A stretch of DNA of 5,603 nucleotides, from the NCBI GenBank assembly GCA_019314425.1, contig JAFCZI010000170.1, positions 1 to 5,603 of the forward strand. The letters are read 5' to 3'. The notes beneath the pieces were generated by a model that had not been told where the DNA came from, ran no database searches, and worked only from the letters and a program-made list of their open reading frames with translations. Positions 1 to 5,603 of this stretch are shown here, piece by piece (position 1 is the first letter of the stretch; each line of letters opens with the position of its first letter). Position numbers and translations under genes: made by a program. Source of the stretch: Deltaproteobacteria bacterium. GTDB taxonomy: Bacteria > Desulfobacterota > DSM-4660 > Desulfatiglandales > Desulfatiglandaceae.

Positions 1-270
1 TTTTTTCATGAATCGAAACTAACATGTTATCCCGATCATGTCAACAGAAAAATACAAATTAAATCAATAATATATATGAAAAAAGAGCCCTAAATGGAAA
101 GTGACAAAGTAGAAATAAATGAACATTAGAACACACTTGAGCATAAATCGCAATGATTCCGACACACAAACCAACAAACCCTGAGAAACCTGTTCCTCTC
201 ATTGTTTTTCACCTGAAACCTGCGTTTTAGTACCTTATCTGTCACAAAAAGCAAGAAGTTCATTGGCTGA

Positions 271-304
271 AAAACTTAAAACTTAAAACTTAAAACCTAA
301 AACT
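271..304. repeat. Heptamer tandem repeat (AAAACTT, nearly 5 units)
   Basis: The unit AAAACTT occurs three times exactly at 271-291, then once as AAAACCT at 292-298, then as a partial AAAACT at 299-304. The tract runs straight into a GC-rich hairpin. Its origin is probably replication slippage on an AT-rich simple repeat. Read on the minus strand it is a run of TTTT blocks placed just downstream of the hairpin, resembling the U-rich tail of an intrinsic terminator, but no minus-strand gene is seen that would need one. Confidence 0.9.
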
Positions 305-326
305 GCGGCTTTGCCGCTTCAGGTTT
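293..326. repeat. Stem-loop GCGGC-TTT-GCCGC with outer AAACCT/AGGTTT arms
   Basis: GCGGC at 305-309 and GCCGC at 313-317 form a perfect 5-bp stem around a TTT loop. Outside it, AAACCT at 293-298 is the exact complement of AGGTTT at 321-326, separated from the inner stem by an asymmetric internal loop of 6 and 3 bases. It lies about 50 bp upstream of the permease start. On the plus strand no T tract follows, so it is not an obvious plus-strand terminator. On the minus strand the T-rich repeat follows, giving a terminator-like shape. It could also be a leader structure or part of a dispersed repeat. Confidence 0.7.
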
Positions 327-376
327 CAATAAAATAAAGTTGCAAGAAAGCGTGATTATTTGCTACTGATGGTGTT

Positions 377-1540
377 ATGGAACCACGCCACCACGCAATC
401 GGCAAACCAGCATCACAAATTTGTGAAATTTCTTTTGACCATTCCAGTGAAAAAACGCTTCTAATCAACCTTTCCGGAAGCTGGACCCTCAAAAACAAAC
501 GCCCTTCAGCCGATGTTGTCAAAAAAGAGATGACGGCAGGGGCTGCTACAAAAATTGCTTTCAATACAACCGGTATCAGGGACTGGGACAGCGGCCTTCT
601 CATATTCCTGGGGCGGATCATCGATTTATCCGCAAAAAACGGCATCACCGTAGACAAAACCGGTCTGCCCGATGGTGCCGGGAAGCTAATGGATCTCGCA
701 GCGGCAGTGCCGGAAAAAGAGGGCGCCCGAAAAAAATCACAGGAAGAAACATTTCTTTTTCGAATCGGTTCCGAAGCCACGATTTTTTTTCACGCCTCTG
801 GGGAAGCACTTGCCTTTGTGGGTGAAGCCTTCACGGCGTTTACCCGGTTTCTGAGAGGAAAAGCCCGATTTCGCCGCTCTGATCTGACACGGATCATACA
901 GGACTGCGGTATCGAAGCCCTCCCCATTGTCTCGCTTATCAGTCTTCTGGTGGGACTGATTCTTGCTTTTGTGGGGGCGGTCCAGCTAATGATGTTCGGC
1001 GCTCAAATTTATGTGGCCAACCTGGTGGGGATTTCAATGGTCCGCGTCATGGGGGCCGTCATGGCCGGCATCGTCATGGCCGGGCGTACGGGTGCCGCCT
1101 TTGCCGCCCAACTGGGCACCATGCAGGTGAATGAAGAGATCGACGCGTTTAAAACCATGGGCATTTCCCCCATGGAATTCCTGGTGTTACCACGCATCCT
1201 GGGGCTGGCCCTCATGATGCCCCTGCTGTGTCTTTACGCGGACCTTATGGGCATTCTGGGCGGATTTATCGTTGGGGTGGGCATGCTGGACCTGACCATG
1301 GTGGAGTATTACAATCAGACCAAAGCATCCGTCACGCTGAATGATCTCTGGATCGGCGTTGTACAGAGCATGGTTTTCGGCGTGTTGGTGGCACTTGCCG
1401 GATGTCTGCGGGGGATGCAGTGCGGCAGAAGCGCATCGGCCGTTGGGGATGCCGCCACCTCCGCCGTGGTAACCGGCATTGTGGCCATCATCGTCGCCAC
1501 CGCCATCATCACAGTCATTACCAATGTACTGGGAATCTAG
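377..1540 (+). CDS. MlaE-family ABC transporter permease with N-terminal STAS domain
   Basis: 387 residues. The protein is the inner-membrane permease of an MCE-type lipid ABC transporter. Residues about 20-115 look like a STAS domain: a beta strand (TLLINLSGSW, 27-36) and the conserved loop W-D-S-G at 70-73, where the serine matches the usual STAS phosphosite position. Residues about 165-385 are the MlaE domain: hydrophobic segments near 183-204, 217-236, 266-304, 325-343 and 362-385, the family motif AGRTGAAFAAQLGTMQVNEE (235-254) with E-I-D-A-F-K-T-M-G after it, and the C-terminal CGRSASAVGDAATSAVV block (349-365). In E. coli the STAS protein MlaB is separate and binds MlaF; fusion to the permease is a known variant. 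The ATG at 377 has no good Shine-Dalgarno sequence, but it leaves a complete STAS domain and no better in-frame start is seen. A 233-bp gap with a hairpin repeat separates it from the MCE gene. Confidence 0.95.
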   Translation: MEPRHHAIGKPASQICEISFDHSSEKTLLINLSGSWTLKNKRPSADVVKKEMTAGAATKIAFNTTGIRDWDSGLLIFLGRIIDLSAKNGITVDKTGLPDGAGKLMDLAAAVPEKEGARKKSQEETFLFRIGSEATIFFHASGEALAFVGEAFTAFTRFLRGKARFRRSDLTRIIQDCGIEALPIVSLISLLVGLILAFVGAVQLMMFGAQIYVANLVGISMVRVMGAVMAGIVMAGRTGAAFAAQLGTMQVNEEIDAFKTMGISPMEFLVLPRILGLALMMPLLCLYADLMGILGGFIVGVGMLDLTMVEYYNQTKASVTLNDLWIGVVQSMVFGVLVALAGCLRGMQCGRSASAVGDAATSAVVTGIVAIIVATAIITVITNVLGI

Positions 1541-1542
1541 TT

Positions 1543-1708
1543 TTGATGGCGCCGGAAAAAGTCCCATCTACTGCGTTGCAGCGATTTTTCAGAATCTCAA
1601 CATACGACATGTATGCCCGACGATCCTGAAAAACCACTACGTCTTGTATATGGAACTTTTGACAACACCATCTGTAGATCGATTCGTGACTTTTTACGAG
1701 TGCATCAA
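1543..1708. mobile_element. MITE-like palindromic repeat element
   Basis: This non-coding element fills most of the gap between the permease and the MCE gene. Its two halves form an imperfect inverted repeat centred near 1608 (CATAC 1601-1605, GTATG 1611-1615). AAAAGT-CCCAT around 1557-1567 is matched by ATGGAACTTTT at 1650-1660, TTTTTCAG at 1585-1592 by CTGAAAAA at 1626-1633, and GATGG at 1545-1549 by CCATC at 1668-1672. A further end-like sequence at 1688-1708 is complementary to 1543-1563 at 16 of 21 positions (TTGATG....CG.AAAAAGTC). Transcribed, the core would fold into a long bulged hairpin of roughly 60-base arms. I recall near-identical repeats as multicopy elements in Desulfosarcina/Desulfobacter-type genomes; this is memory, not a search. 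It encodes no transposase. It begins two bases after the permease stop codon. Confidence 0.75.
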
Positions 1709-1773
1709 TTTTGATCACGAGGAAAAACCAAAATAGAAACGCAGACTATGGACATTCAGGAGACCCGTAAACA

Positions 1774-2829
1774 ATGAACGGAAAGGCGAGCAATACCCTT
1801 ATCGGTGCGTTTGTGGTGGGTGCGGTGGTTCTCATTGTGGCCGGCCTCATGGTATTCGGCGGTGGAAAATTCATGAAGAAGACGCAGGAGTTTGTGCTCT
1901 TCTTCGATGGCTCCGTAAAGGGTTTGAGTGTCGGATCACCGGTGCTTGCGGGCGGCGTTAAAATCGGCTCGGTGAAACACATCAGCATTGAGTACAACCC
2001 CAAAACCCTGGTTTTTCATGTACCCGTCATCATTGAAATCCAGCCGGACAAAATACACTTGACCAAAGGCAAACGTATGCCTATGGACAAGATGGTGCCG
2101 CTGCTCATTGAACGGGGTCTCAGGGCGCAACTGACCATGGGAAGTCTGATCACGGGCCAGCTCATCATTGAACTGGATTACTATCCGGATACCCCGGCGA
2201 AACTCGTTGCTCCCAACAAAAAATACCCTGAAATCCCAACCATTCCATCGACATTCCAGGCTATTTTCGACACGCTCAAGAGTCTGCCCCTGAAAGAGAC
2301 CCTGGAAGGGCTCGTATCCGCTGTCAAAGCCCTCGAAAAGGTTCTTAAATCCCCTGAAATCCCGGAGATAATCCATTCCGCCAACCTGGCCCTGACCGAT
2401 GCCCGCAAATTGATCAATGATGTGGACAGCCATGTGGCGCCACTGGCGGATAGCGTGGATGATACGTTAGCGGAATACAAGAAAGTCGCCACCAACGTAA
2501 ACGCGCAGGTGGACCCCCTGATGGAAAATGCCAACCATACCGTTAAGGAGGCCCGTGAACTGGTCAAGAGTATGGATAAGAAGCTGGAAACCCTGGCTGT
2601 CAAAATCGCCAAGGGCCTCGAAGCATCCCAGGAAGCCATGGAGCAGGCCAGAGAAACGTTGGAAGACCTTCAAAGTCGGTTGGGTAGGGATTCTCCACTT
2701 TTAAACCAGCTGGATAATACCCTGCGGGAATTCTCCGAAATGGCGCGTTCCATCCGATCTCTGGCCAATTATCTGTCACGTCATCCCGAAGCCCTGCTCC
2801 GGGGAAAAAGCGGATCTCAGAGGAGGTAA
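1774..2829 (+). CDS. MlaD-family MCE-domain protein with long helical C-terminus
   Basis: 351 residues; the periplasmic substrate-binding/channel subunit of the transporter, anchored in the inner membrane. Residues 8-28 are a single N-terminal membrane segment. Residues about 38-137 are an MCE domain: FFDGSVKGLSVGSPVLAGGV (43-62) followed by K-I-G-S-V-K, and a second part ending LRAQLTMGSLITGQLIIELD (116-135). Residues about 165-335 are strongly helical, rich in Ala, Leu, Lys and Glu, with coiled-coil-like patterning. The end holds ANYLSRHPEALLRGK (331-345), a motif I know from the C-terminus of PqiB-like and related MCE proteins. E. coli MlaD is much shorter, about half this length. MCE proteins form hexameric rings, and long C-terminal helices can build a periplasmic tunnel, so a bridging role is likely. 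A good Shine-Dalgarno AGGAGA (1758-1763) supports the start. Its last codons contain the ribosome site of the next gene. Confidence 0.95.
   Translation: MNGKASNTLIGAFVVGAVVLIVAGLMVFGGGKFMKKTQEFVLFFDGSVKGLSVGSPVLAGGVKIGSVKHISIEYNPKTLVFHVPVIIEIQPDKIHLTKGKRMPMDKMVPLLIERGLRAQLTMGSLITGQLIIELDYYPDTPAKLVAPNKKYPEIPTIPSTFQAIFDTLKSLPLKETLEGLVSAVKALEKVLKSPEIPEIIHSANLALTDARKLINDVDSHVAPLADSVDDTLAEYKKVATNVNAQVDPLMENANHTVKEARELVKSMDKKLETLAVKIAKGLEASQEAMEQARETLEDLQSRLGRDSPLLNQLDNTLREFSEMARSIRSLANYLSRHPEALLRGKSGSQRR
2821..2826 (+). promoter_or_regulatory. Shine-Dalgarno site inside the end of the MCE gene
   Basis: AGGAGG forms the last two sense codons (Arg-Arg) of the MCE gene and lies 7 bases before the lipoprotein ATG. 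The overlap ties the two genes together in one transcript and suggests coupled translation. Confidence 0.9.
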
Positions 2830-2833
2830 AATC

Positions 2834-3442
2834 ATGCACCGCTCATTTTCTTTTCTAAAAATCCTGGCGTTCATTATATTATGCCTCTGGCCCTTTGGAT
2901 GCGCCACAAGCCCGCCTACCCAATTCTATCTATTGAGCCCGCTGCCCGCTCCAAGCCTTGAAACCGGGGATACTCAAAACCAACAGCCGACGACCATCCG
3001 CGTGGATGCCGTTACCATCCCGGGCTATCTGGATCGGGATGAAATTGTCACCCGGGTGAACGAAAATGAAATTCATCTGGCCGATCTCAACCAGTGGGGG
3101 GAATCCCTGCGGGGTAGCCTCACCACCATCCTGGCGCTGAACCTCTCCCGCCTGCTTCCGACAAAGGATTTCGCCATTTTCCCTTTTAAATGCCCATCCC
3201 CGGTGGACTACCAACTCAGTGTTGAAATCGTTCGAATGGACGGCAGCCTGGACGGGGATGTGCATCTGACGGCACAGTGGTCAATTCTCGAAGGCAAAGC
3301 GGGTAGCATCATGGTCACCCGAAAATCGCGTTTCAAGGCATCCAAAGCGCCCACCGGCTACAGCGAACTGGTGGCCGCCCAGAGCCGTCTGGTTGAAGCT
3401 TTAAGCCGTGAAATTGCCGAAAGCATTCAGTCAAATCTTTAA
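2834..3442 (+). CDS. PqiC/ABC_trans_aux-type outer-membrane lipoprotein
   Basis: 202 residues; an auxiliary lipoprotein of MCE transport systems (PqiC/YmbA type, Pfam ABC_trans_aux, formerly DUF330). Residues 1-22 are a lipoprotein signal with a hydrophobic core; Cys23 is the probable lipidated residue, followed by ATSPPTQFYLLSP (24-36), the family's typical start. The conserved block VTIPGYLDRDEIVTR (60-74) with N-E-I-H-L-A-D-L-N-Q-W-G-E-S-L (78-92) is diagnostic. Alanine at position +2 favours the outer membrane under the E. coli sorting rule. The lipobox is unusual, with Pro at -3 (P-F-G-C) where Leu, Val or Ile is normal. In the Pqi system of E. coli the equivalent protein sits at the outer membrane at the end of the PqiB tunnel; a docking role here is inferred. 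The start is set by AGGAGG at 2821-2826. The gene begins 4 bp after the MCE gene and ends 30 bp before the ATPase start. Confidence 0.93.
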   Translation: MHRSFSFLKILAFIILCLWPFGCATSPPTQFYLLSPLPAPSLETGDTQNQQPTTIRVDAVTIPGYLDRDEIVTRVNENEIHLADLNQWGESLRGSLTTILALNLSRLLPTKDFAIFPFKCPSPVDYQLSVEIVRMDGSLDGDVHLTAQWSILEGKAGSIMVTRKSRFKASKAPTGYSELVAAQSRLVEALSREIAESIQSNL

Positions 3443-3472
3443 GTGTGCGCTGTTTTCCGCACGGTCATAACC

Positions 3473-4240
3473 ATGTCACAAGAAACGCCCGCCATCACCA
3501 CCAAAAACCTTGAAATCGCTTATGGCGATTTTGTGATTCAACGGAATTTGAATTTTACCGTTAATCGTGGGGAAATTTTTGTACTCATGGGGGGCAGCGG
3601 CTGTGGTAAAACCACGGTCATGCGCTGCCTTACCGGACTCAAAGCGCCTGAAAAGGGCCAGGTTTTTCTGGGTGACATCAGTTTGTGGGAAACAGAACAG
3701 GCGGTGAGAGACCAAATGGCCCATAACGTCGGCATCGTTTACCAGAGCGGGGCGCTTTGGAGTTCCATGACCCTGGCTGAAAATGTGGGGCTGCCCCTGG
3801 GGGAATTCTACGACCTCAGCCCTCGGGACATCAGAGAACTGTCTTCCTTGAAACTGGCCCTGGTGGGGCTTTCCGGCTTTGAAGATTACTACCCTTCCGA
3901 AATCAGCGGGGGCATGCGAAAACGGGCGGGGGTAGCCCGCGCTCTGGCCCTGGATCCCGAATTCCTCTTCTTTGACGAACCCTCTGCCGGCCTCGACCCC
4001 GTAACCTCCTCACTGCTCGACGACCTCATTCTGGAGCTCAGAGACAGCCTCGGCACCACCATGGTCATGGTAACCCACGAACTGCCCAGCATCTTTTCGG
4101 TGGCCGACAACTGTGTTTTCCTGGATGCGGACACACGCACCATGATTGCCGGCGGGGACCCCAAGAGACTGAAAACGGACTGCCAAGACCCAAAGGTGCA
4201 TGCCTTTCTGACCCGGGGCGGTAAGAACAGGACAGGATAA
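3473..4240 (+). CDS. MlaF-type ABC transporter ATP-binding protein
   Basis: 255 residues from the ATG at 3473; the cytoplasmic ATPase that powers the lipid transporter. All ABC motifs are intact: Walker A GGSGCGKT (40-47, Lys46), Q-loop Gln91 in VYQSGALWSSMTLAENVGLP (89-108), signature SGGMRKR (145-151), Walker B FLFFDEP (164-170) with catalytic Glu169, D-loop SAGLDP (171-176), and H-loop His202 in VTHELPSIFSVADN (200-213). The form S-G-G-M-R-K-R and the H-E-L-P-S-I-F-S-V-A-D stretch are characteristic of MlaF rather than other ABC ATPases. An in-frame GTG at 3443, right after the lipoprotein stop, would add 10 residues. I prefer the ATG because homologues begin close to the first beta strand and the extra residues look like no family sequence. 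Neither start has a clear Shine-Dalgarno sequence, so translation may depend on coupling to the upstream gene. Confidence 0.95.
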   Translation: MSQETPAITTKNLEIAYGDFVIQRNLNFTVNRGEIFVLMGGSGCGKTTVMRCLTGLKAPEKGQVFLGDISLWETEQAVRDQMAHNVGIVYQSGALWSSMTLAENVGLPLGEFYDLSPRDIRELSSLKLALVGLSGFEDYYPSEISGGMRKRAGVARALALDPEFLFFDEPSAGLDPVTSSLLDDLILELRDSLGTTMVMVTHELPSIFSVADNCVFLDADTRTMIAGGDPKRLKTDCQDPKVHAFLTRGGKNRTG

Positions 4241-4265
4241 CCGAATTCATAAACAAAAAATCAAG

Positions 4266-4272
4266 AAGGAGG
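4266..4272 (+). promoter_or_regulatory. Strong Shine-Dalgarno site of the TAXI gene
   Basis: AAGGAGG lies 6 bases before the ATG at 4279. It is one of the two strongest ribosome sites in the window, and much stronger than that of the ATPase or permease. This suggests that the binding protein is made in larger amounts than the membrane parts, as is usual for periplasmic receptors. Confidence 0.85.
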
Positions 4273-4278
4273 CATCCC

Positions 4279-5259
4279 ATGAAAAAAACGATTATAATAG
4301 CCGCATTAATGTGTTTCGCCGCAGTCATTACCGCCGGTCTGCTCCCGTCTCGACTGGATGCGAAAACCCGATTTGCCACCATTGGTACGGGGGGGATTAC
4401 GGGGGTATATTATCCTACGGGCGGCGCCATCAGCAAAATGATTAACAAGAAACGCAAGGTCTACGGTGTTCGCTGCACCGTTGAATCCACAGCCGGATCC
4501 GTCTTTAACGTCAACGCCGTTATGTCGGGGGACCTGGATTTCGGCATTGTGCAGTCCGACCGCCAGTATCAGGCCGTCAATGGCAAGGCGGAATGGAAAG
4601 ATGCCGGGCCCCAAGATCTGAGGGCCATCTTCAGCATCCATCCCGAAGCCGTCACCCTGGTGGCCGCCCAGGATGCCGGTATAAAGAGCATCAACGACCT
4701 TCGGGGCAAACGGGTCAACATCGGGAATCCCGGTTCCGGACAGCGGCAGAACGTCATTGACGCCCTGTCGGCAGCGGGTATTGATTACGAAAAAGACCTT
4801 CACGCAGAACAGGTCAAGGCATCCGAAGCAGCAGGGCTTCTTCAGGACGGCCGCATCGACGCATTCTTTTACACGGTAGGGCATCCCAGCGGCGCCATCA
4901 AGGAAGCCACAGCGGGAAACAGAAAAGTACGAATTATTCCCATTACGGATACCGCAACCCTTCTGGACCGATACCCCTATTATGCGCCGGCTGTCATCCC
5001 CATCAAATTCTATCCCAGAGCCGATAACAAAACAGATATCGCCACCTTCGGTGTAAAAGCGACCTTTGTCACATCATCACGGGTTCCGGATGAAATGGTC
5101 TATGCCATCACAAAAGAAGTCTTTGAAAACCTGGATCAATTTAAAAAACTTCACCCGGCCTACGAAGTCCTGACCCCCGAAGGGATGCTTCAAGGCCTGT
5201 CCGCCCCCCTTCACCCGGGGGCCATAAAATACTATAAGGAGGTTGGCCTTTTGAAATAG
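4279..5259 (+). CDS. TAXI-family TRAP transporter solute-binding protein
   Basis: 326 residues; a periplasmic receptor of the TAXI (TRAP-associated extracytoplasmic immunogenic) family. Residues 1-28 form a Sec signal peptide (MKK, hydrophobic core 4-21, likely cleavage after L-D-A at 28). The mature start IGTGGITGVYYPTGGAISKM (35-54) is the family hallmark. Further typical blocks are ESTAGSVFNVNAVMSGDLDF (69-88) followed by G-I-V-Q-S-D, INDLRGKRVNIGNPGSGQRQ (138-157), and the end GLSAPLHPGAIKYYKEVGLL (306-325). The length is normal and nothing is broken. Such proteins usually deliver a small organic acid to a fused TRAP permease; the substrate here cannot be told. The gene sits 38 bp behind the ATPase gene with no terminator visible between them, so it probably shares the transporter operon. 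No TRAP permease follows within the window, so it may be an orphan receptor, may work with a distant permease, or may be only a chance neighbour. Confidence 0.95.
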   Translation: MKKTIIIAALMCFAAVITAGLLPSRLDAKTRFATIGTGGITGVYYPTGGAISKMINKKRKVYGVRCTVESTAGSVFNVNAVMSGDLDFGIVQSDRQYQAVNGKAEWKDAGPQDLRAIFSIHPEAVTLVAAQDAGIKSINDLRGKRVNIGNPGSGQRQNVIDALSAAGIDYEKDLHAEQVKASEAAGLLQDGRIDAFFYTVGHPSGAIKEATAGNRKVRIIPITDTATLLDRYPYYAPAVIPIKFYPRADNKTDIATFGVKATFVTSSRVPDEMVYAITKEVFENLDQFKKLHPAYEVLTPEGMLQGLSAPLHPGAIKYYKEVGLLK

Positions 5260-5603
5260 TGCCCGAACGAAAACTGTCTTTTTCGCCAGAAATTCCCGCT
5301 TCCTGTTGAAAGGCCCAATACCGGTAGATGTCAAGCAAGTTGTCGCCTAAACATACAAAAATTATCGTGACACCCGCAAAAGTTTCTCATGGCCTCCGAC
5401 GAGCTTTTCGGGAGGCCCATTCTCGGCCATGAGAAGCTTTTGCTCCTTCATGGGCAAAATCAAATCTGCTGGTTCGCAGGCACGGGCAATGGGATAGTGC
5501 TACCTTTTTCCCACCTTCGGTTGTTTTTTGCTGAGTTGTTCCTCTTGTTTAACGCCACTTCACCAATGTGCTTCCAGTTTCTTGTAATCCCTGTCCAACG
5601 TTC
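5260..5603. other. Downstream region without a convincing gene
   Basis: No long reading frame exists on either strand. A GTG at 5259-5261 overlapping the TAXI stop opens only 16 residues before TGA at 5307-5309. On the minus strand a 29-residue frame (5362-5451) is mostly the reading of a palindrome, and a frame of about 47 codons entering from the right window edge has no recognisable motif. The only clear structure is the inverted repeat at 5376-5443. A T-rich stretch follows a weak CACC-TTCG-GTTG hairpin near 5513-5530, which is too poor to call a terminator. Confidence 0.65.
5376..5443. repeat. 19-bp near-perfect inverted repeat (large hairpin)
   Basis: GCAAAAGTTTCTCATGGCC at 5376-5394 is the reverse complement of 5425-5443 with a single mismatch, around a 30-base loop. 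The first 10 bp next to the loop (TCTCATGGCC/GGCCATGAGA) are perfect. It lies 116 bp after the TAXI stop. No strong T tract follows on either strand, so a classic intrinsic terminator is not evident. It could act as an mRNA 3'-end stabiliser, be a dispersed palindromic repeat, or be part of a decayed mobile element. Confidence 0.85.

Larger units (their letters stand above)
1..376. other. AT-rich leader region without a gene
   Basis: No convincing coding sequence is present on either strand. The base composition is clearly more AT-rich than the genes that follow. The region carries a heptamer tandem repeat and a GC-rich hairpin (listed separately) and two direct copies of GAAACCTG at 185-192 and 215-222, with its reverse complement at 320-327. 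A promoter for the cluster presumably lies here, but I cannot point to a good pair of -35 and -10 boxes. A TTGCAA at 340-345 would place the transcription start almost on the start codon. The longest ATG-initiated reading frame I noticed by eye near the left end (94-129) has only 11 codons and is not credible. Confidence 0.7.

Noticed and set aside
340..369. Promoter with TTGCAA at 340-345
   Set aside because: The -10 candidate (TACTGA at 364-369) is poor and would start transcription almost at the start codon.
319..780. 153-residue minus-strand open frame over the permease start
   Set aside because: It is antisense to a well-supported gene, has no recognisable domain, and its codon pattern is a shadow of the permease.
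1659..1687. Perfect TTGACA (1659-1664) as a -35 box for an internal promoter before the MCE gene
   Set aside because: At spacings of 16-18 bases the downstream hexamers (for example ATTCGT) do not resemble a -10 box, and the hexamer is part of the repeat element.
1479..1736. 85-residue plus-strand open frame crossing the permease end and the repeat
   Set aside because: It begins inside the permease in another frame and its second half is the translation of the palindromic repeat. Such frames arise from this repeat and show no protein family signs.
3443..3472. GTG-initiated extension of the ATPase by 10 residues
   Set aside because: The GTG directly after the lipoprotein stop has no Shine-Dalgarno sequence, the added residues look unlike the family, and the ATG at 3473 gives the expected N-terminus.
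5259..5309. Remnant start of a TRAP permease gene overlapping the TAXI stop
   Set aside because: The GTG opens only 16 residues before TGA and they carry no recognisable membrane or permease sequence. AAGGAGG at 5236-5242 is about 16 bases away and is explained by the TAXI codons.
5362..5451. 29-residue minus-strand open frame
   Set aside because: It is largely a reading of the 19-bp inverted repeat, has no ribosome site, and matches no family I recognise.
5507..5530. Possible intrinsic terminator with a TTCG loop and a T6 run
   Set aside because: The stem has only scattered pairs (CACC against GTTG includes a C-T mismatch) and would be unstable.

Overview
The window holds one compact plus-strand gene cluster for an Mla/Mce-type (MCE-domain) ABC lipid transporter, followed by a gene for a TAXI-family solute-binding protein. 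An AT-rich, repeat-bearing leader (1-376) precedes the cluster and a non-coding tail with a large inverted repeat (5260-5603) follows it. A lipid transporter with an outer-membrane-type lipoprotein points to a diderm bacterium. The protein style (STAS-MlaE fusion, long single-MCE MlaD, TAXI protein) and a hairpin repeat that I recall from Desulfosarcina/Desulfobacter-like genomes suggest the Desulfobacterota (former Deltaproteobacteria). That placement is inference, not an identification.

Layout: 1-376, AT-rich leader with a heptamer tandem repeat and a GC-rich hairpin; 377-1540, inner-membrane permease with an N-terminal STAS domain (MlaE type); 1541-1773, intergenic stretch almost filled by a palindromic MITE-like repeat; 1774-2829, membrane-anchored MCE protein (MlaD type) with a long C-terminal helical region; 2834-3442, PqiC/ABC_trans_aux-type lipoprotein; 3473-4240, ATPase (MlaF type); 4279-5259, periplasmic TAXI solute-binding protein; 5260-5603, no convincing gene, one 19-bp inverted repeat.

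How the parts would work together, by analogy with known Mla and Pqi systems: two ATPase subunits drive a permease dimer in the inner membrane. The STAS domain fused to the permease probably takes the place of the separate MlaB subunit. A ring of MCE proteins sits on the periplasmic face, and its long helices could reach across the periplasm toward the outer-membrane lipoprotein, giving a path for phospholipid or another hydrophobic substrate. The direction and substrate cannot be read from the sequence. The TAXI protein lies 38 bp behind the ATPase gene with a strong Shine-Dalgarno sequence and no visible terminator between them, so co-transcription is likely. No TRAP permease follows in the 344 bp that remain.

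Nothing here is clearly a new biological system. The points most worth a second look are the palindromic element inserted inside the operon directly after the permease stop codon, and the apparent coupling of an orphan TAXI receptor to an MCE transporter.
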